From Candidatus Caenarcanales bacterium (GTDB lineage Bacteria; Cyanobacteriota; Vampirovibrionia; 2-02-FULL-35-15), in contig JAGVKQ010000005.1 of assembly GCA_020050435.1 (NCBI GenBank), forward strand, positions 124,001-188,000: a DNA stretch of 64,000 bases, given 5' to 3'. The notes beneath the pieces are model-generated. The model did no database searches, was not told where the DNA came from, and saw only the letters and a list, made by a program, of their open reading frames with translations. The translations under genes and the position numbers were made by a program. The first letter of the stretch is position 1. The number at the start of each line of letters is the position of its first letter. This document shows positions 49,460 through 58,218 of the stretch, piece by piece.

Positions 49460-51489
49460 TGCAGAGAACTAAAATTTTTACTTTTGTTTTATTACTAAAA
49501 ATTCTTTTTTCTTTTTTCTTTGCCTCGCTTTATTTAAGAGATTTATTTACACCTTTTGTTAATTGGTTTGTAATTTCTGGATTTAACAATCCTTGGGACT
49601 TTTTCTATTCTATTGGCGAATTAAAAATGTTTCCATATCCTAGTGTAATGCTTTGGATAATGGCAATTCCTAGAATTATATTTAATCCTTTTTTATCTGG
49701 AGACTGGCATGTAGTATCGAATTTTCATTTACTTATAATGAGACTTCCTCTTCTTTTCTTTGATATTTGTTTATATAATACTTTTCTTAAGCTTTTCCCT
49801 ACAAAAAAAGACTTGGTTCTATATTTTTACTGGTGTTCTCCAATTGTATTTTTTATTAACTATATACATGGACAACTTGATATTATACCTACAGCTATTT
49901 TTTTCTATGCACTTTTTCAATTAACAAGTAAAAAATATTTTCAATCTATTGTTTTCTTTGCACTAGCAACTGCTACTAAATCGCACATTTTGATCTTTAT
50001 GCCATTTGTATTTTTGTTTCTCTATAGACAAAGAATTAAAATTTCTATAATAATAAAGTTCATACTTTTTTACTTTCTTTTTTATTTTCTATTGATTTCC
50101 CCCTATATATTCTCAGAATCCTTTATTCAAATGGTTTTTAAAGCTGCAGAACAAAAAAGATTATATGAATTCACTATCCCAATTTCAGAATCTTTAAAAT
50201 TAGTTGTATGTCCAGTTGTTCTATTTCTTTTATTTATGAAATTTTCTTCTTACAAGAAATTAAATAATGAGATTCTATTGATGTTTGGCGGTATAGTCTT
50301 TGCATGTTTTGTAATTTTTGTTACACCTATGCCTGGGTGGTTTTTGTGGTCATTGCCATTTTTAATTTATTTCCATATAAATAATCGTGAATTTTCATTG
50401 GCTCCATTTGCAATTTATAATCTTATATATATTCTATACTTCACACTGTTTTTTGAAAAAGATTATTCTTTTTTAAAGAAAATAACTGATATAGATCTAG
50501 TTAACAATGTTGCTTTGTCTGTAATTCTTTCTTCTATAGGGTTTACGGCAATATGGATGTATCAATCTGGTATTAGAAGAAATGAAGAATTAAAAATTAA
50601 AGAAAAATCTTTACTTGTTGGTATAGGTGGAGATAGTTCTAGTGGAAAACACTCTTTGTATGATGCTCTGAAGGCTTTACTGGGAGAAACTTTTTGTGTT
50701 CCTGTGTATGGAGATAATTTCCATAAATGGGAAAGAGGAAATAGAAATTGGGAAAATTATACTCATTTAAATCCTTTTGGAAATAAGCTTCATAAAAATG
50801 TAGATATAGCCGTTTCATTAAAAGAAGGAAATATGGTCGAATTCTCTGAATATGATCACAAAACTGGTCAATTTACTAATCCTAAAACCGTTGAGTCTAA
50901 TAAATATGTTTTCTTTATAGGACTTCACCCATTCTATTTAAAGAAAATGAGAGACCTCATTGATATTAAAATTTTCATGAATGCAGATGAAAAGCTCAGG
51001 CAATTTTGGAAAATACAAAGAGATGTTTCTAAGAGAGGCTATGATAAATCAAAAGTTCTTGAACAAATAAGCTCTAGGGCAGAAGATAGAGACAAATTTA
51101 TTTTGCCACAAAAAAACTTTGCTGATCTTATGATAAATTATCATCCTCTTCAAGAAATTAATCTAAATGAAATAGAAAAAATAAAAGATTTGAAAATTAA
51201 AGTTCAATATGTTTTTGAAAATAGTGTTGATGTCGATAAATTAGTTCACTTACTTGAGGAAGTGAACACTTTGCTTGTGTATCATAATCATGTGGATGAT
51301 TTGACTCATCAGGAATTGCATATATCTGGTGAAATAAGCAAAGAAGAGATTTTTAATATATTTCAAAATCTAGGCTTAAACTCTGATGAATTGCTATTAC
51401 AAACACCAGTGTGGTTTGATAATTATAATGGAATTAATCAGTTAATTTTTATGATAATCTATAATCAAAAGATGAAGGCTAAGTCTTGA
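49459..51489 (+). CDS. Fusion of a GT-C-like membrane domain with a phosphoribulokinase/uridine-kinase-like P-loop domain
   Basis: 676 residues. The first 370 hold about ten membrane helices with GFNNPWDFFYSIGELKMFPYP in the first loop, as in mannosyltransferase-like GT-C proteins. From about residue 383 a soluble kinase-like domain begins: VGIGGDSSSGKHSLYDAL is a Walker A loop with His in place of the usual Ser/Thr after Lys; VYGDNFHKWERG, HLNPFGNKLHKNVD and EYDHKTGQF parallel the phosphoribulokinase order (D-D-Y-H, N-x-P, Y-N-H-x-T-G). SRAEDRDKFILPQ follows. The last 90 residues are a separate alpha/beta tail. Such a fusion is unfamiliar to me. The aldolase gene starts at a TTG overlapping this stop by 4 nt. 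Confidence 0.82.
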   Translation: MQRTKIFTFVLLLKILFSFFFASLYLRDLFTPFVNWFVISGFNNPWDFFYSIGELKMFPYPSVMLWIMAIPRIIFNPFLSGDWHVVSNFHLLIMRLPLLFFDICLYNTFLKLFPTKKDLVLYFYWCSPIVFFINYIHGQLDIIPTAIFFYALFQLTSKKYFQSIVFFALATATKSHILIFMPFVFLFLYRQRIKISIIIKFILFYFLFYFLLISPYIFSESFIQMVFKAAEQKRLYEFTIPISESLKLVVCPVVLFLLFMKFSSYKKLNNEILLMFGGIVFACFVIFVTPMPGWFLWSLPFLIYFHINNREFSLAPFAIYNLIYILYFTLFFEKDYSFLKKITDIDLVNNVALSVILSSIGFTAIWMYQSGIRRNEELKIKEKSLLVGIGGDSSSGKHSLYDALKALLGETFCVPVYGDNFHKWERGNRNWENYTHLNPFGNKLHKNVDIAVSLKEGNMVEFSEYDHKTGQFTNPKTVESNKYVFFIGLHPFYLKKMRDLIDIKIFMNADEKLRQFWKIQRDVSKRGYDKSKVLEQISSRAEDRDKFILPQKNFADLMINYHPLQEINLNEIEKIKDLKIKVQYVFENSVDVDKLVHLLEEVNTLLVYHNHVDDLTHQELHISGEISKEEIFNIFQNLGLNSDELLLQTPVWFDNYNGINQLIFMIIYNQKMKAKS

Positions 51490-52301
51490 GCAGTATTATA
51501 AAAGAATTAGTTGAATTATGCCAATATTCTGGAGAAGGTAAGCATCCTTTTTTTGTTCAAGGAGGAGGAGGCAATTGCTCTGTAAAGTTGGATGGAAAAA
51601 TGGCAATTAAAGCATCGGGCTATTTTTTGGAAGATGTCAATGAAAAAGATGGTTATGTTGTTGTAGATTTAAAGACAAAACAGATTTTAGAAAATACACA
51701 TCTTAGACCTTCTCTGGAAGTCAGTATCCATTACTTATTGGGATCACATGTAATTCACACTCATCCTTTATTATTAGGCCCTTTAATTTGCTCATATGAA
51801 GGACAGGAAGAGTTTAAAAAACTTTTTCCTGAAGAAAACTTTTTTTGGATTCCTTATGCCGCTCCAGGAAGTAATCTATTTATAAAGATTGAAGAAGTTT
51901 TAAAAGATAAATCTTTATCAGGTAGTGTAGTTCTATTCTTGGAAAATCATGGTTTATTTGTTTCAACTCAAAATCAGCAAGAATGTATAAAGTTGCATGA
52001 ATCCATAATTAATAAGATGAAGGACTTTTTCAACTGTTCAGGCAGCCCGTTAAAAAAAGACATTAAAGTTTGTGGCTTCTTAACACCAGACCATATAGTT
52101 TATTCATCCACAGATTTAACTAAACTTTCAGGAAAGTCAAAAATTGCTTTTGAGGAGTTGGAATCTTATTCAGCTTACGTTCTTTCGTTGATAGACACTA
52201 AGAAATGGAATGCTAAATATCTAACAAGTGAAGAAATTTCATTTGTTAAAAATATGGAAGAAGAAAAATACAGACAAAAACTTTTGGAAAAAAACGAATG
52301 A
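51486..52301 (+). CDS. Class II aldolase/adducin-family protein
   Basis: 271 residues from a TTG start coupled to the kinase fusion. GGGGNCSVKLDGKMAIKASGYFLEDV, LRPSLEVSIHYLLGSHVIHTHPLLLGPL (zinc His pair H-x-H) and VVLFLENHGLFVS (third zinc His) follow the fuculose/rhamnulose-phosphate aldolase and L-ribulose-5-P epimerase family. The catalytic Glu is present in the SLEVS segment. Probably acts on a phosphorylated keto-sugar or polyol precursor made or used by the neighbouring kinase and nucleotidyltransferases. Reaction not known. Confidence 0.88.
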   Translation: MSSIIKELVELCQYSGEGKHPFFVQGGGGNCSVKLDGKMAIKASGYFLEDVNEKDGYVVVDLKTKQILENTHLRPSLEVSIHYLLGSHVIHTHPLLLGPLICSYEGQEEFKKLFPEENFFWIPYAAPGSNLFIKIEEVLKDKSLSGSVVLFLENHGLFVSTQNQQECIKLHESIINKMKDFFNCSGSPLKKDIKVCGFLTPDHIVYSSTDLTKLSGKSKIAFEELESYSAYVLSLIDTKKWNAKYLTSEEISFVKNMEEEKYRQKLLEKNE

Positions 52302-54574
52302 AGATTTTAATTCCTATGGCTGGCAGAGGACAAAGATTCTTAGATGCTGGTTACGATACGCCTAAACCACTTATTGTTGTAGATGGAAAAACAATCATAG
52401 AACATGTAATTCTTAACTTTTCTCAGGATGATGATTTTGCTTTTGGGTGCAACGAACAACACTTAAAAACTACAAATATGGAAGATCTCTTAAGAAAGAA
52501 TACTTCAAAATTGCAAATTATTCCCATGCCTTATAAAAAAGAAGGTCCCATATATGGTTTGAGAAAAATGATCAATGAAATTAATGATGATGAAAAGACT
52601 GTAGTTAATTATTGTGATTTTTCCTGGAAATGGGATTACAATGACTTTAAAAATAAAATTAGAGAAACAGATTGTGATGGAGCAGTTATTTGCTATAAGG
52701 GATTTCACCCACATCTTCTAGGAGAGGGAAATTATGCCACTCTTGATTCTAATGGTTTATGGATGAAAGAGATTAAAGAAAAGCATAGCTGGCATAAGAC
52801 AAAATTTGAAGACTGGAGCAGTTCAGGTACTTATTACTTTAAAAAGGGAGCATATTTAAAAAAATATTTAGCAGAAATTGAGAAGAGGCCTGAGTGGAAG
52901 ATAAATGGTGAGTTCTACGTGAGTCAGCTTTTTCAGTTAATGAAAGAAGATGGGCTAAATATTTATATTTATGAAATTCCTTTTATGCTGCAATGGGGTA
53001 CTCCACAGGATCTAGAAGAATATAATTACTGGTCAGAATATTTTAATAGCACTAGATTTAAAGATGAATCTAAAAGGAATATGAATGTAGTTATTCCTAT
53101 GGCTGGAGCTGGTTCTAGGTTTTCAAAAGAAGGATATGATGCCCCAAAACCATTAATTAAAGTAGATGACACGCATATGGTAATTCGAGCTGTTGAAGAC
53201 CTCCCTAAAGGGGATAACTACTCTTTTATTTTAAGAAAAGAACATACTAAGGAAACTAATTTAGAGAGTATTCTAAGAAACAGATTTAAAAATACAAATG
53301 TTATCCCTATAGACTATTTAACAGAAGGTCAGGCTTGTACCGTTTTATTAGCAAAAGATCATATTCATAATAATTCTTCTCTTTTAATTGGAGCATGTGA
53401 CAATGGCATGACTTTTAATGCCAATAAATTTAATGAGTCTATTCGTTCAGCTGATGCACTGATTTTTACTTTTAGAAATAATCCGATCGTAAAAAGAAAT
53501 CCTCAAATGTATGGATGGGTAAAGGTGGATAAAAACAATAAAGCTATAAATGTTTCTGTTAAAGTACCCATAAGTGATAATCCTATTAAAGATCATGCAG
53601 TTGTTGGATCATTTTGGTTTAAAAGAGGTTCAGATTTTGTAAGTTGTACTGAAGAAATGATTAAGTCTAATGACAGAATTAATAATGAGTTTTATGTGGA
53701 CAATTCCATGAATTACTTAATTAAAAAAGGACTAAATGTTTATGTCTTTGAAATTGATAAGTATATTTGTTGGGGAACACCAAATGAGTTAAAAACATAT
53801 GAGTACTGGCAAAGATTTTTTGAAAGCAATTTAAAAACAAGTGTAAAATTGTCTATAGTTGTTCCTTGCTACAATGAAGAAAAAAACATTCCCTTTATAG
53901 TAGAAAGATTCTCAGCTATTTTAAATGATAGAAAAGATATTGAACTAGTTTTAGTTGATAATGGATCTTCAGACAAAACTGGAGAAATAATTGATATAGA
54001 AATAAAAAAGCATAACTTAAATGCAAAAAAGGTTATTGTTAAACAAAATCAAGGTTATGGATTTGGCATATTGTCAGGGCTGAATGAAGCTTCAGGAGAT
54101 GTTCTTTCTTGGACACATGCTGATCTTCAGACTGATCCAGAGGATGTACTTAAAGCATATGAGCTTTATAATGGTGAAGCTAAAATTCATAGTAAAGTCT
54201 TTGTAAAAGGACATAGAAAAAACAGAAAATTAACAGAAAAGTTCTTTTCCTTTGGAATGCAAATCTTATCTAGTCTGTGCATAGGTGTATATTTATCTGA
54301 GGTTAATGCTCAGCCAAAACTCTTTTCTCGTGAGTTTTATAAGCTCTTTAAGTCCCCTCCTTATGACTTTTCTTTGGATTTATATGTTTTATACTTAGCC
54401 AAGAAAAATAATTATAAAATCTTTACCTTGCCTGTTTACTTTAAGGATAGAATTTACGGTGAAGCTAAAGGCGGCGGCGGATCAGATTTAAAAACAAAAT
54501 GGAAATTAATTAAAAGAACATTTAAATATATTTTAGAATTAAAAGAGAAAATCCAAAAAGGTGAAATTGTATAA
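52298..54574 (+). CDS. Triple-domain protein: two nucleotidyltransferase domains fused to a GT2 domain
   Basis: 758 residues. Domain 1 (1 to about 255) starts KILIPMAGRGQRFLDAGYDT and domain 2 (about 262-510) NVVIPMAGAGSRFSKEGYDA; both are NTP-transferase folds with KPLI, a metal-site motif (VNYCDFSW and LIGACDNGM) and similar endings (WGTPQDLEEYNYW, WGTPNELKTYEYW). Domain 3 (about 515-758) is a GT2 with LSIVVPCYNEEKNIPFIVE, LVDNGSSDKTGE and HADLQTDPED. An activation step and a transfer step in one chain are thus likely, perhaps with two different NDP-substrates. Overlaps the aldolase gene by 4 nt and the next by 1 nt. Confidence 0.87.
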   Translation: MKILIPMAGRGQRFLDAGYDTPKPLIVVDGKTIIEHVILNFSQDDDFAFGCNEQHLKTTNMEDLLRKNTSKLQIIPMPYKKEGPIYGLRKMINEINDDEKTVVNYCDFSWKWDYNDFKNKIRETDCDGAVICYKGFHPHLLGEGNYATLDSNGLWMKEIKEKHSWHKTKFEDWSSSGTYYFKKGAYLKKYLAEIEKRPEWKINGEFYVSQLFQLMKEDGLNIYIYEIPFMLQWGTPQDLEEYNYWSEYFNSTRFKDESKRNMNVVIPMAGAGSRFSKEGYDAPKPLIKVDDTHMVIRAVEDLPKGDNYSFILRKEHTKETNLESILRNRFKNTNVIPIDYLTEGQACTVLLAKDHIHNNSSLLIGACDNGMTFNANKFNESIRSADALIFTFRNNPIVKRNPQMYGWVKVDKNNKAINVSVKVPISDNPIKDHAVVGSFWFKRGSDFVSCTEEMIKSNDRINNEFYVDNSMNYLIKKGLNVYVFEIDKYICWGTPNELKTYEYWQRFFESNLKTSVKLSIVVPCYNEEKNIPFIVERFSAILNDRKDIELVLVDNGSSDKTGEIIDIEIKKHNLNAKKVIVKQNQGYGFGILSGLNEASGDVLSWTHADLQTDPEDVLKAYELYNGEAKIHSKVFVKGHRKNRKLTEKFFSFGMQILSSLCIGVYLSEVNAQPKLFSREFYKLFKSPPYDFSLDLYVLYLAKKNNYKIFTLPVYFKDRIYGEAKGGGGSDLKTKWKLIKRTFKYILELKEKIQKGEIV

Positions 54575-55152
54575 TGCTTTATATTAGACATAGAATTAAT
54601 ACAGTAAAAGACTTAAAAACAGTACCTAGCGATATGGGAATTGAGCTTGATTTGCGGTATGAGGGAGATAAACTAATTCTTCATCATGATCCATTTGTAA
54701 CAGGAGAGCTTTTTGAAGATCTGCTAAAAGAATATAATCACAAAATGATAATTTTAAATGTAAAAACTGAGGGTATTGAAGAAGAAGTTTTAAGGTTATT
54801 GAAAAAATATAATGTAAAAGACTATTTTTTCTTAGATGTATCTTTTCCTGCTTTAATAAAGCTAGCAAGATCAGGTGAAAAAAACATTGCTATTAGATTT
54901 TCAGAATACGAACCGATAGAGCAATGTATATTTGTAAAGGATATGGTTAGCTGGGTTTGGGTGGATTGCTTTAATAAACTACCTTTAGACGATAAAATCT
55001 ATAAAGAATTAAAAGCAAATTTTAAAATTTGTCTAGTTTCCCCAGAACTACAAAAATACCCTATAGATAAAATAGAAGAGTTTAAAGAGATTATTAAAAA
55101 TTATGATATAGATGCCATCTGTACAAAGGTTCCAGATGTATGGAAAAAATAA
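54574..55152 (+). CDS. Glycerophosphodiester-phosphodiesterase-like protein
   Basis: 192 residues, shorter than typical GDPD (about 240). IRHRIN at the N-terminus, GIELDLRYEGDKLILHHDPF with the E-L-D metal motif and the H-H-D pair, and ILNVKTEG, which stands where GDPDs have N-I-E-x-K. It lacks the usual small insertion domain and the E-N-T after H-R, so it may hydrolyse an unusual phosphodiester or act on a carrier-bound glycan. Overlaps the next gene by 13 nt. Cytoplasmic, no signal. Confidence 0.72.
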   Translation: MLYIRHRINTVKDLKTVPSDMGIELDLRYEGDKLILHHDPFVTGELFEDLLKEYNHKMIILNVKTEGIEEEVLRLLKKYNVKDYFFLDVSFPALIKLARSGEKNIAIRFSEYEPIEQCIFVKDMVSWVWVDCFNKLPLDDKIYKELKANFKICLVSPELQKYPIDKIEEFKEIIKNYDIDAICTKVPDVWKK

Positions 55153-55793
55153 AACTCTCAAAAGAAATAAAGAATAAAAAAGTTATTTTACTTGATATGG
55201 ACGATACTATTTATGAGTACAAACCATGCCATGACTTTGCACTAGAAAAAGTCTATGAGATTTATAAAAAAAAGAGAAAATCAATATCTTACAACTCATT
55301 TCTTTTAAAGTATGAAAATGCTAAAAAAGAGGTAAAAAAACTTACTAAAAATCAAGGCGCCAGCCATTCAAGATTCTTATATTTTCAATATATGCTAGAA
55401 AATGAGAGTAAAAAAACAATATTTTCTGAGACGCATTTACTAAGTAAAATATACTGGGATTCATTTATAAAAAAAATGACTTTAAATAAATGGGTTATTC
55501 CATTTTTGAAGAACTGTAAGAAAAATCATAAGAAAGTGGTAATTGTTACTGATTTAACCAGTGAAGTCCAGTTTAGAAAAATAATTAAACTAGGAATAAA
55601 AAACTATATTGATTTTATAGTCACCTCTGAAGAGGCTGGTATAGAAAAACCATCAAATATTATATTTAAATTAGCACTGTCTAAAATAGGTGAAAAAGAA
55701 AAAGCAGCTATTATTATCGGAGATAGTTATAGTAAGGATAAATCCTCACATATAAGGTCAATAATTTTGAAAGATAAAATCGTTGTAGTTTAG
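55140..55793 (+). CDS. HAD-family phosphatase
   Basis: 217 residues. Motif I LLDMDDTIYEYKP (nucleophile D, second D at +2), motif II VIVTDLTS, Lys in EKPSNIIF and motif IV IIIGDSYSKDK. The cap is a helical insert at about 25-95. Lys-rich. It would remove a phosphate in the small-molecule pathway of this operon. Last gene of the operon; converges on the YfhO-like gene with 13 nt between the ends. Confidence 0.87.
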   Translation: MEKIKLSKEIKNKKVILLDMDDTIYEYKPCHDFALEKVYEIYKKKRKSISYNSFLLKYENAKKEVKKLTKNQGASHSRFLYFQYMLENESKKTIFSETHLLSKIYWDSFIKKMTLNKWVIPFLKNCKKNHKKVVIVTDLTSEVQFRKIIKLGIKNYIDFIVTSEEAGIEKPSNIIFKLALSKIGEKEKAAIIIGDSYSKDKSSHIRSIILKDKIVVV

Positions 55794-55806
55794 ATTTCTT
55801 ATCTTT

Positions 55807-58173
55807 TTAAAATTCATTTTTTTGATGCAATTTATTTCTACTTGTTATTATGTAATAAAAAATAAAAGAGAGAATAATTAATAGAAATCCAGCTTGTACA
55901 GAGCTCCAAAAAGATGGGGGTGCATAATCAATTGTTATTTCATTTTCCCCAGGAGGCAGATCAAACATACACCATGAATAATTAGGACTTTGAGTCAGTT
56001 CTGCTTTTTGATTATTTACTAATAAATAAAATCCTGGTCTGTATTGCCTGTGGTATTCCCAGGAAGTTTTTTCTGTAGAAACTATTTTTGCTTTAAATAT
56101 ACTGTTAGGGGATTTAAGGACAGTATATTCAATCCTTGTGTCAGAATTACTGCTATCATTTCTTACTTCTCTGATTTGCCATTTTGGAGCATCTGTTGCA
56201 TAAATAATTGCATCTTGATCTTCATAGATATTTTGAAGACCATTTAATTTGTAAGTAGCAGGTTCCCAACTAGTAGATCCATTGAGTTTTTGAACAATGA
56301 TTTTTGTTATGCCAATATCTTTGAAGTATGAAATAGGGTCTGCAATCTCATTAACTGATTTATATTTTGGTATCTCATAAATAGTTGCATAGTTATCATA
56401 TGTGTGAAGATCAAATAACGTTGAAACATCATGTGGTAGAAATTTAAAATAGGGTTCATCATCCTTTCTAAAAGGTGTAATACTATAGATTATGTCGTCT
56501 TTTTGAAGACTTGAGATGAATTGTGGATCTAATGGTGGATAAGGTTTTTCACCATAAGTGTAGTATGCAGTATTAGAACCAAAGATTGCAATTGCTATGC
56601 TAATAATTATATTTATGACCGTCAAACGATTTAGCAAATTATTTAATGAAAACAGTTTTAGAGATATAAGTAATTTTTTTAGGTGCGTTAAAATTAGTGC
56701 ACCATAAATTATTACTAAAAAACTTGCATATGGATATATTTTAAAGGCGAATCTAAGTTTATTAAATGATGGAATGTAATACTTTAAACAATAAATAAGA
56801 GAAACCGTTCCTCCCGTCATAAGTAGAGTAATTATAGTTAGAACTAAAAAAGGAATAAATTTGCCTTTGCCCGTTCTCATATAAATGATTAAGGCAATAA
56901 AAAAACTAAATACCCATAAAAAACCAATATGAAATAAATTTGTCATTAAAAATGGATTTGCTCCTACCCAACCCATTGGATGGGGTGATTGTGAGAATGG
57001 ATATGGCAAAAAAGAAGATATCAATGCATCAAATGGAGCTCCATCTCTTGCTATCATTGGTTCAATAGGTCTTGTGGGTAGATCTTTTGCCCACATGAAC
57101 TGTGGAATAACAGTAGGTAGAGCTATCCCAAGACTAAATAATATTGAGCATAAATAATTTAAAAAAATACTTTTTCCATTTTTAAGCTTGAATGCTGCAT
57201 ATACATAACAGATAGCTTCTAGGATCGCTCCATAAACAAAAAATTGAAGATGTCCACCATTCGCATATATTCCACGAAGAAAACCTAAACCTATAAACCA
57301 AACCCATGATGTTTTACCAGTGTATGCTGCTTTTAGAAAAAAGAATATAAGAACAGGTAAATAACATCCAAATCCTGAAGCAAAATACCATCCTCGACAT
57401 GTAATTAGAGTAAATCCTAGAAATGTATTTGATAACATTGCTGCTATTCCGATGAGCGGATGTACTCTTAAAATAGAAAGAGAGAACCCCATAAATATTG
57501 TTCCTATTAAGAGGCAAAGAATTATATAGAAATCAAATGTATAGTAAATATTTCCGAGTATTATTTTGCAAGCAAGAAAAGAGAAAATCATTAAAGGATT
57601 AAAAAATGAATAAACGCCTTCTTCGAGCAGCTGTACTCCAAATCTTCTGTAATTATCAAACAATGGAAGGCTTCCTTCCAGCATCATTCTAATTCCAAAT
57701 AATGTTCTAGGTAGGAACTGAATCATGTTGTCATCTTGTACAAAATAAAAAGGGATTAAGCATTCGATAATTAAGAAAATAATTAGAGCAAGTAAAGTCG
57801 TAAACCAAATATGAGCTGGTTGTAAAACCAAACTACTTTTTTCTAAATCTTGATTTTCTTTCTGTTTAAAAAACGATAAAATCTTAGGACTGTATAAATA
57901 TAAAACTATTAAAGATAAAGAAAAGTAAACGGGAAGCATTTTGTAGTATGGGTTGCCAGGGACATATAGAGTGTTATAAAAGTCTACGGGTATATTTGTA
58001 TCTATGTGATTAGAGGCTAGGAAATTTGTAAACTCATTGAATGTGAAAATCCTTGGTAAGGACCAAAGAAATAATACTATTGCAACGTAAATTCCTAAAA
58101 TGTTATGAAAGTGTTTTTTTTGAAAGCTGTAAATAGCTGCCCATATCAATAATATTACGATAAGAGTTCCCAT
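55807..58173 (-). CDS. YfhO-like polytopic membrane protein
   Basis: 788 residues. About 12-14 membrane helices (to about residue 530) followed by a soluble periplasmic domain and a last helix near the C-terminus. FVQDDNMIQFLPRTLFGI in the first large loop supplies the acidic pair typical of GT-C folds, and NGGHLQFFVYGAILEA and the C-terminal FDLPPGENEITIDYAPP resemble YfhO, a GT-C-type protein that helps glycosylate lipoteichoic acid in Gram-positives. Isolated minus-strand gene between two plus-strand operons. Substrate unknown. Confidence 0.82.
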   Translation of the reverse strand: MGTLIVILLIWAAIYSFQKKHFHNILGIYVAIVLFLWSLPRIFTFNEFTNFLASNHIDTNIPVDFYNTLYVPGNPYYKMLPVYFSLSLIVLYLYSPKILSFFKQKENQDLEKSSLVLQPAHIWFTTLLALIIFLIIECLIPFYFVQDDNMIQFLPRTLFGIRMMLEGSLPLFDNYRRFGVQLLEEGVYSFFNPLMIFSFLACKIILGNIYYTFDFYIILCLLIGTIFMGFSLSILRVHPLIGIAAMLSNTFLGFTLITCRGWYFASGFGCYLPVLIFFFLKAAYTGKTSWVWFIGLGFLRGIYANGGHLQFFVYGAILEAICYVYAAFKLKNGKSIFLNYLCSILFSLGIALPTVIPQFMWAKDLPTRPIEPMIARDGAPFDALISSFLPYPFSQSPHPMGWVGANPFLMTNLFHIGFLWVFSFFIALIIYMRTGKGKFIPFLVLTIITLLMTGGTVSLIYCLKYYIPSFNKLRFAFKIYPYASFLVIIYGALILTHLKKLLISLKLFSLNNLLNRLTVINIIISIAIAIFGSNTAYYTYGEKPYPPLDPQFISSLQKDDIIYSITPFRKDDEPYFKFLPHDVSTLFDLHTYDNYATIYEIPKYKSVNEIADPISYFKDIGITKIIVQKLNGSTSWEPATYKLNGLQNIYEDQDAIIYATDAPKWQIREVRNDSSNSDTRIEYTVLKSPNSIFKAKIVSTEKTSWEYHRQYRPGFYLLVNNQKAELTQSPNYSWCMFDLPPGENEITIDYAPPSFWSSVQAGFLLIILSFIFYYIITSRNKLHQKNEF

Positions 58174-58218
58174 ATTCTATTTTCTGTGCTTATTTATTGA
58201 CTTATCTTTCATTTGTAA

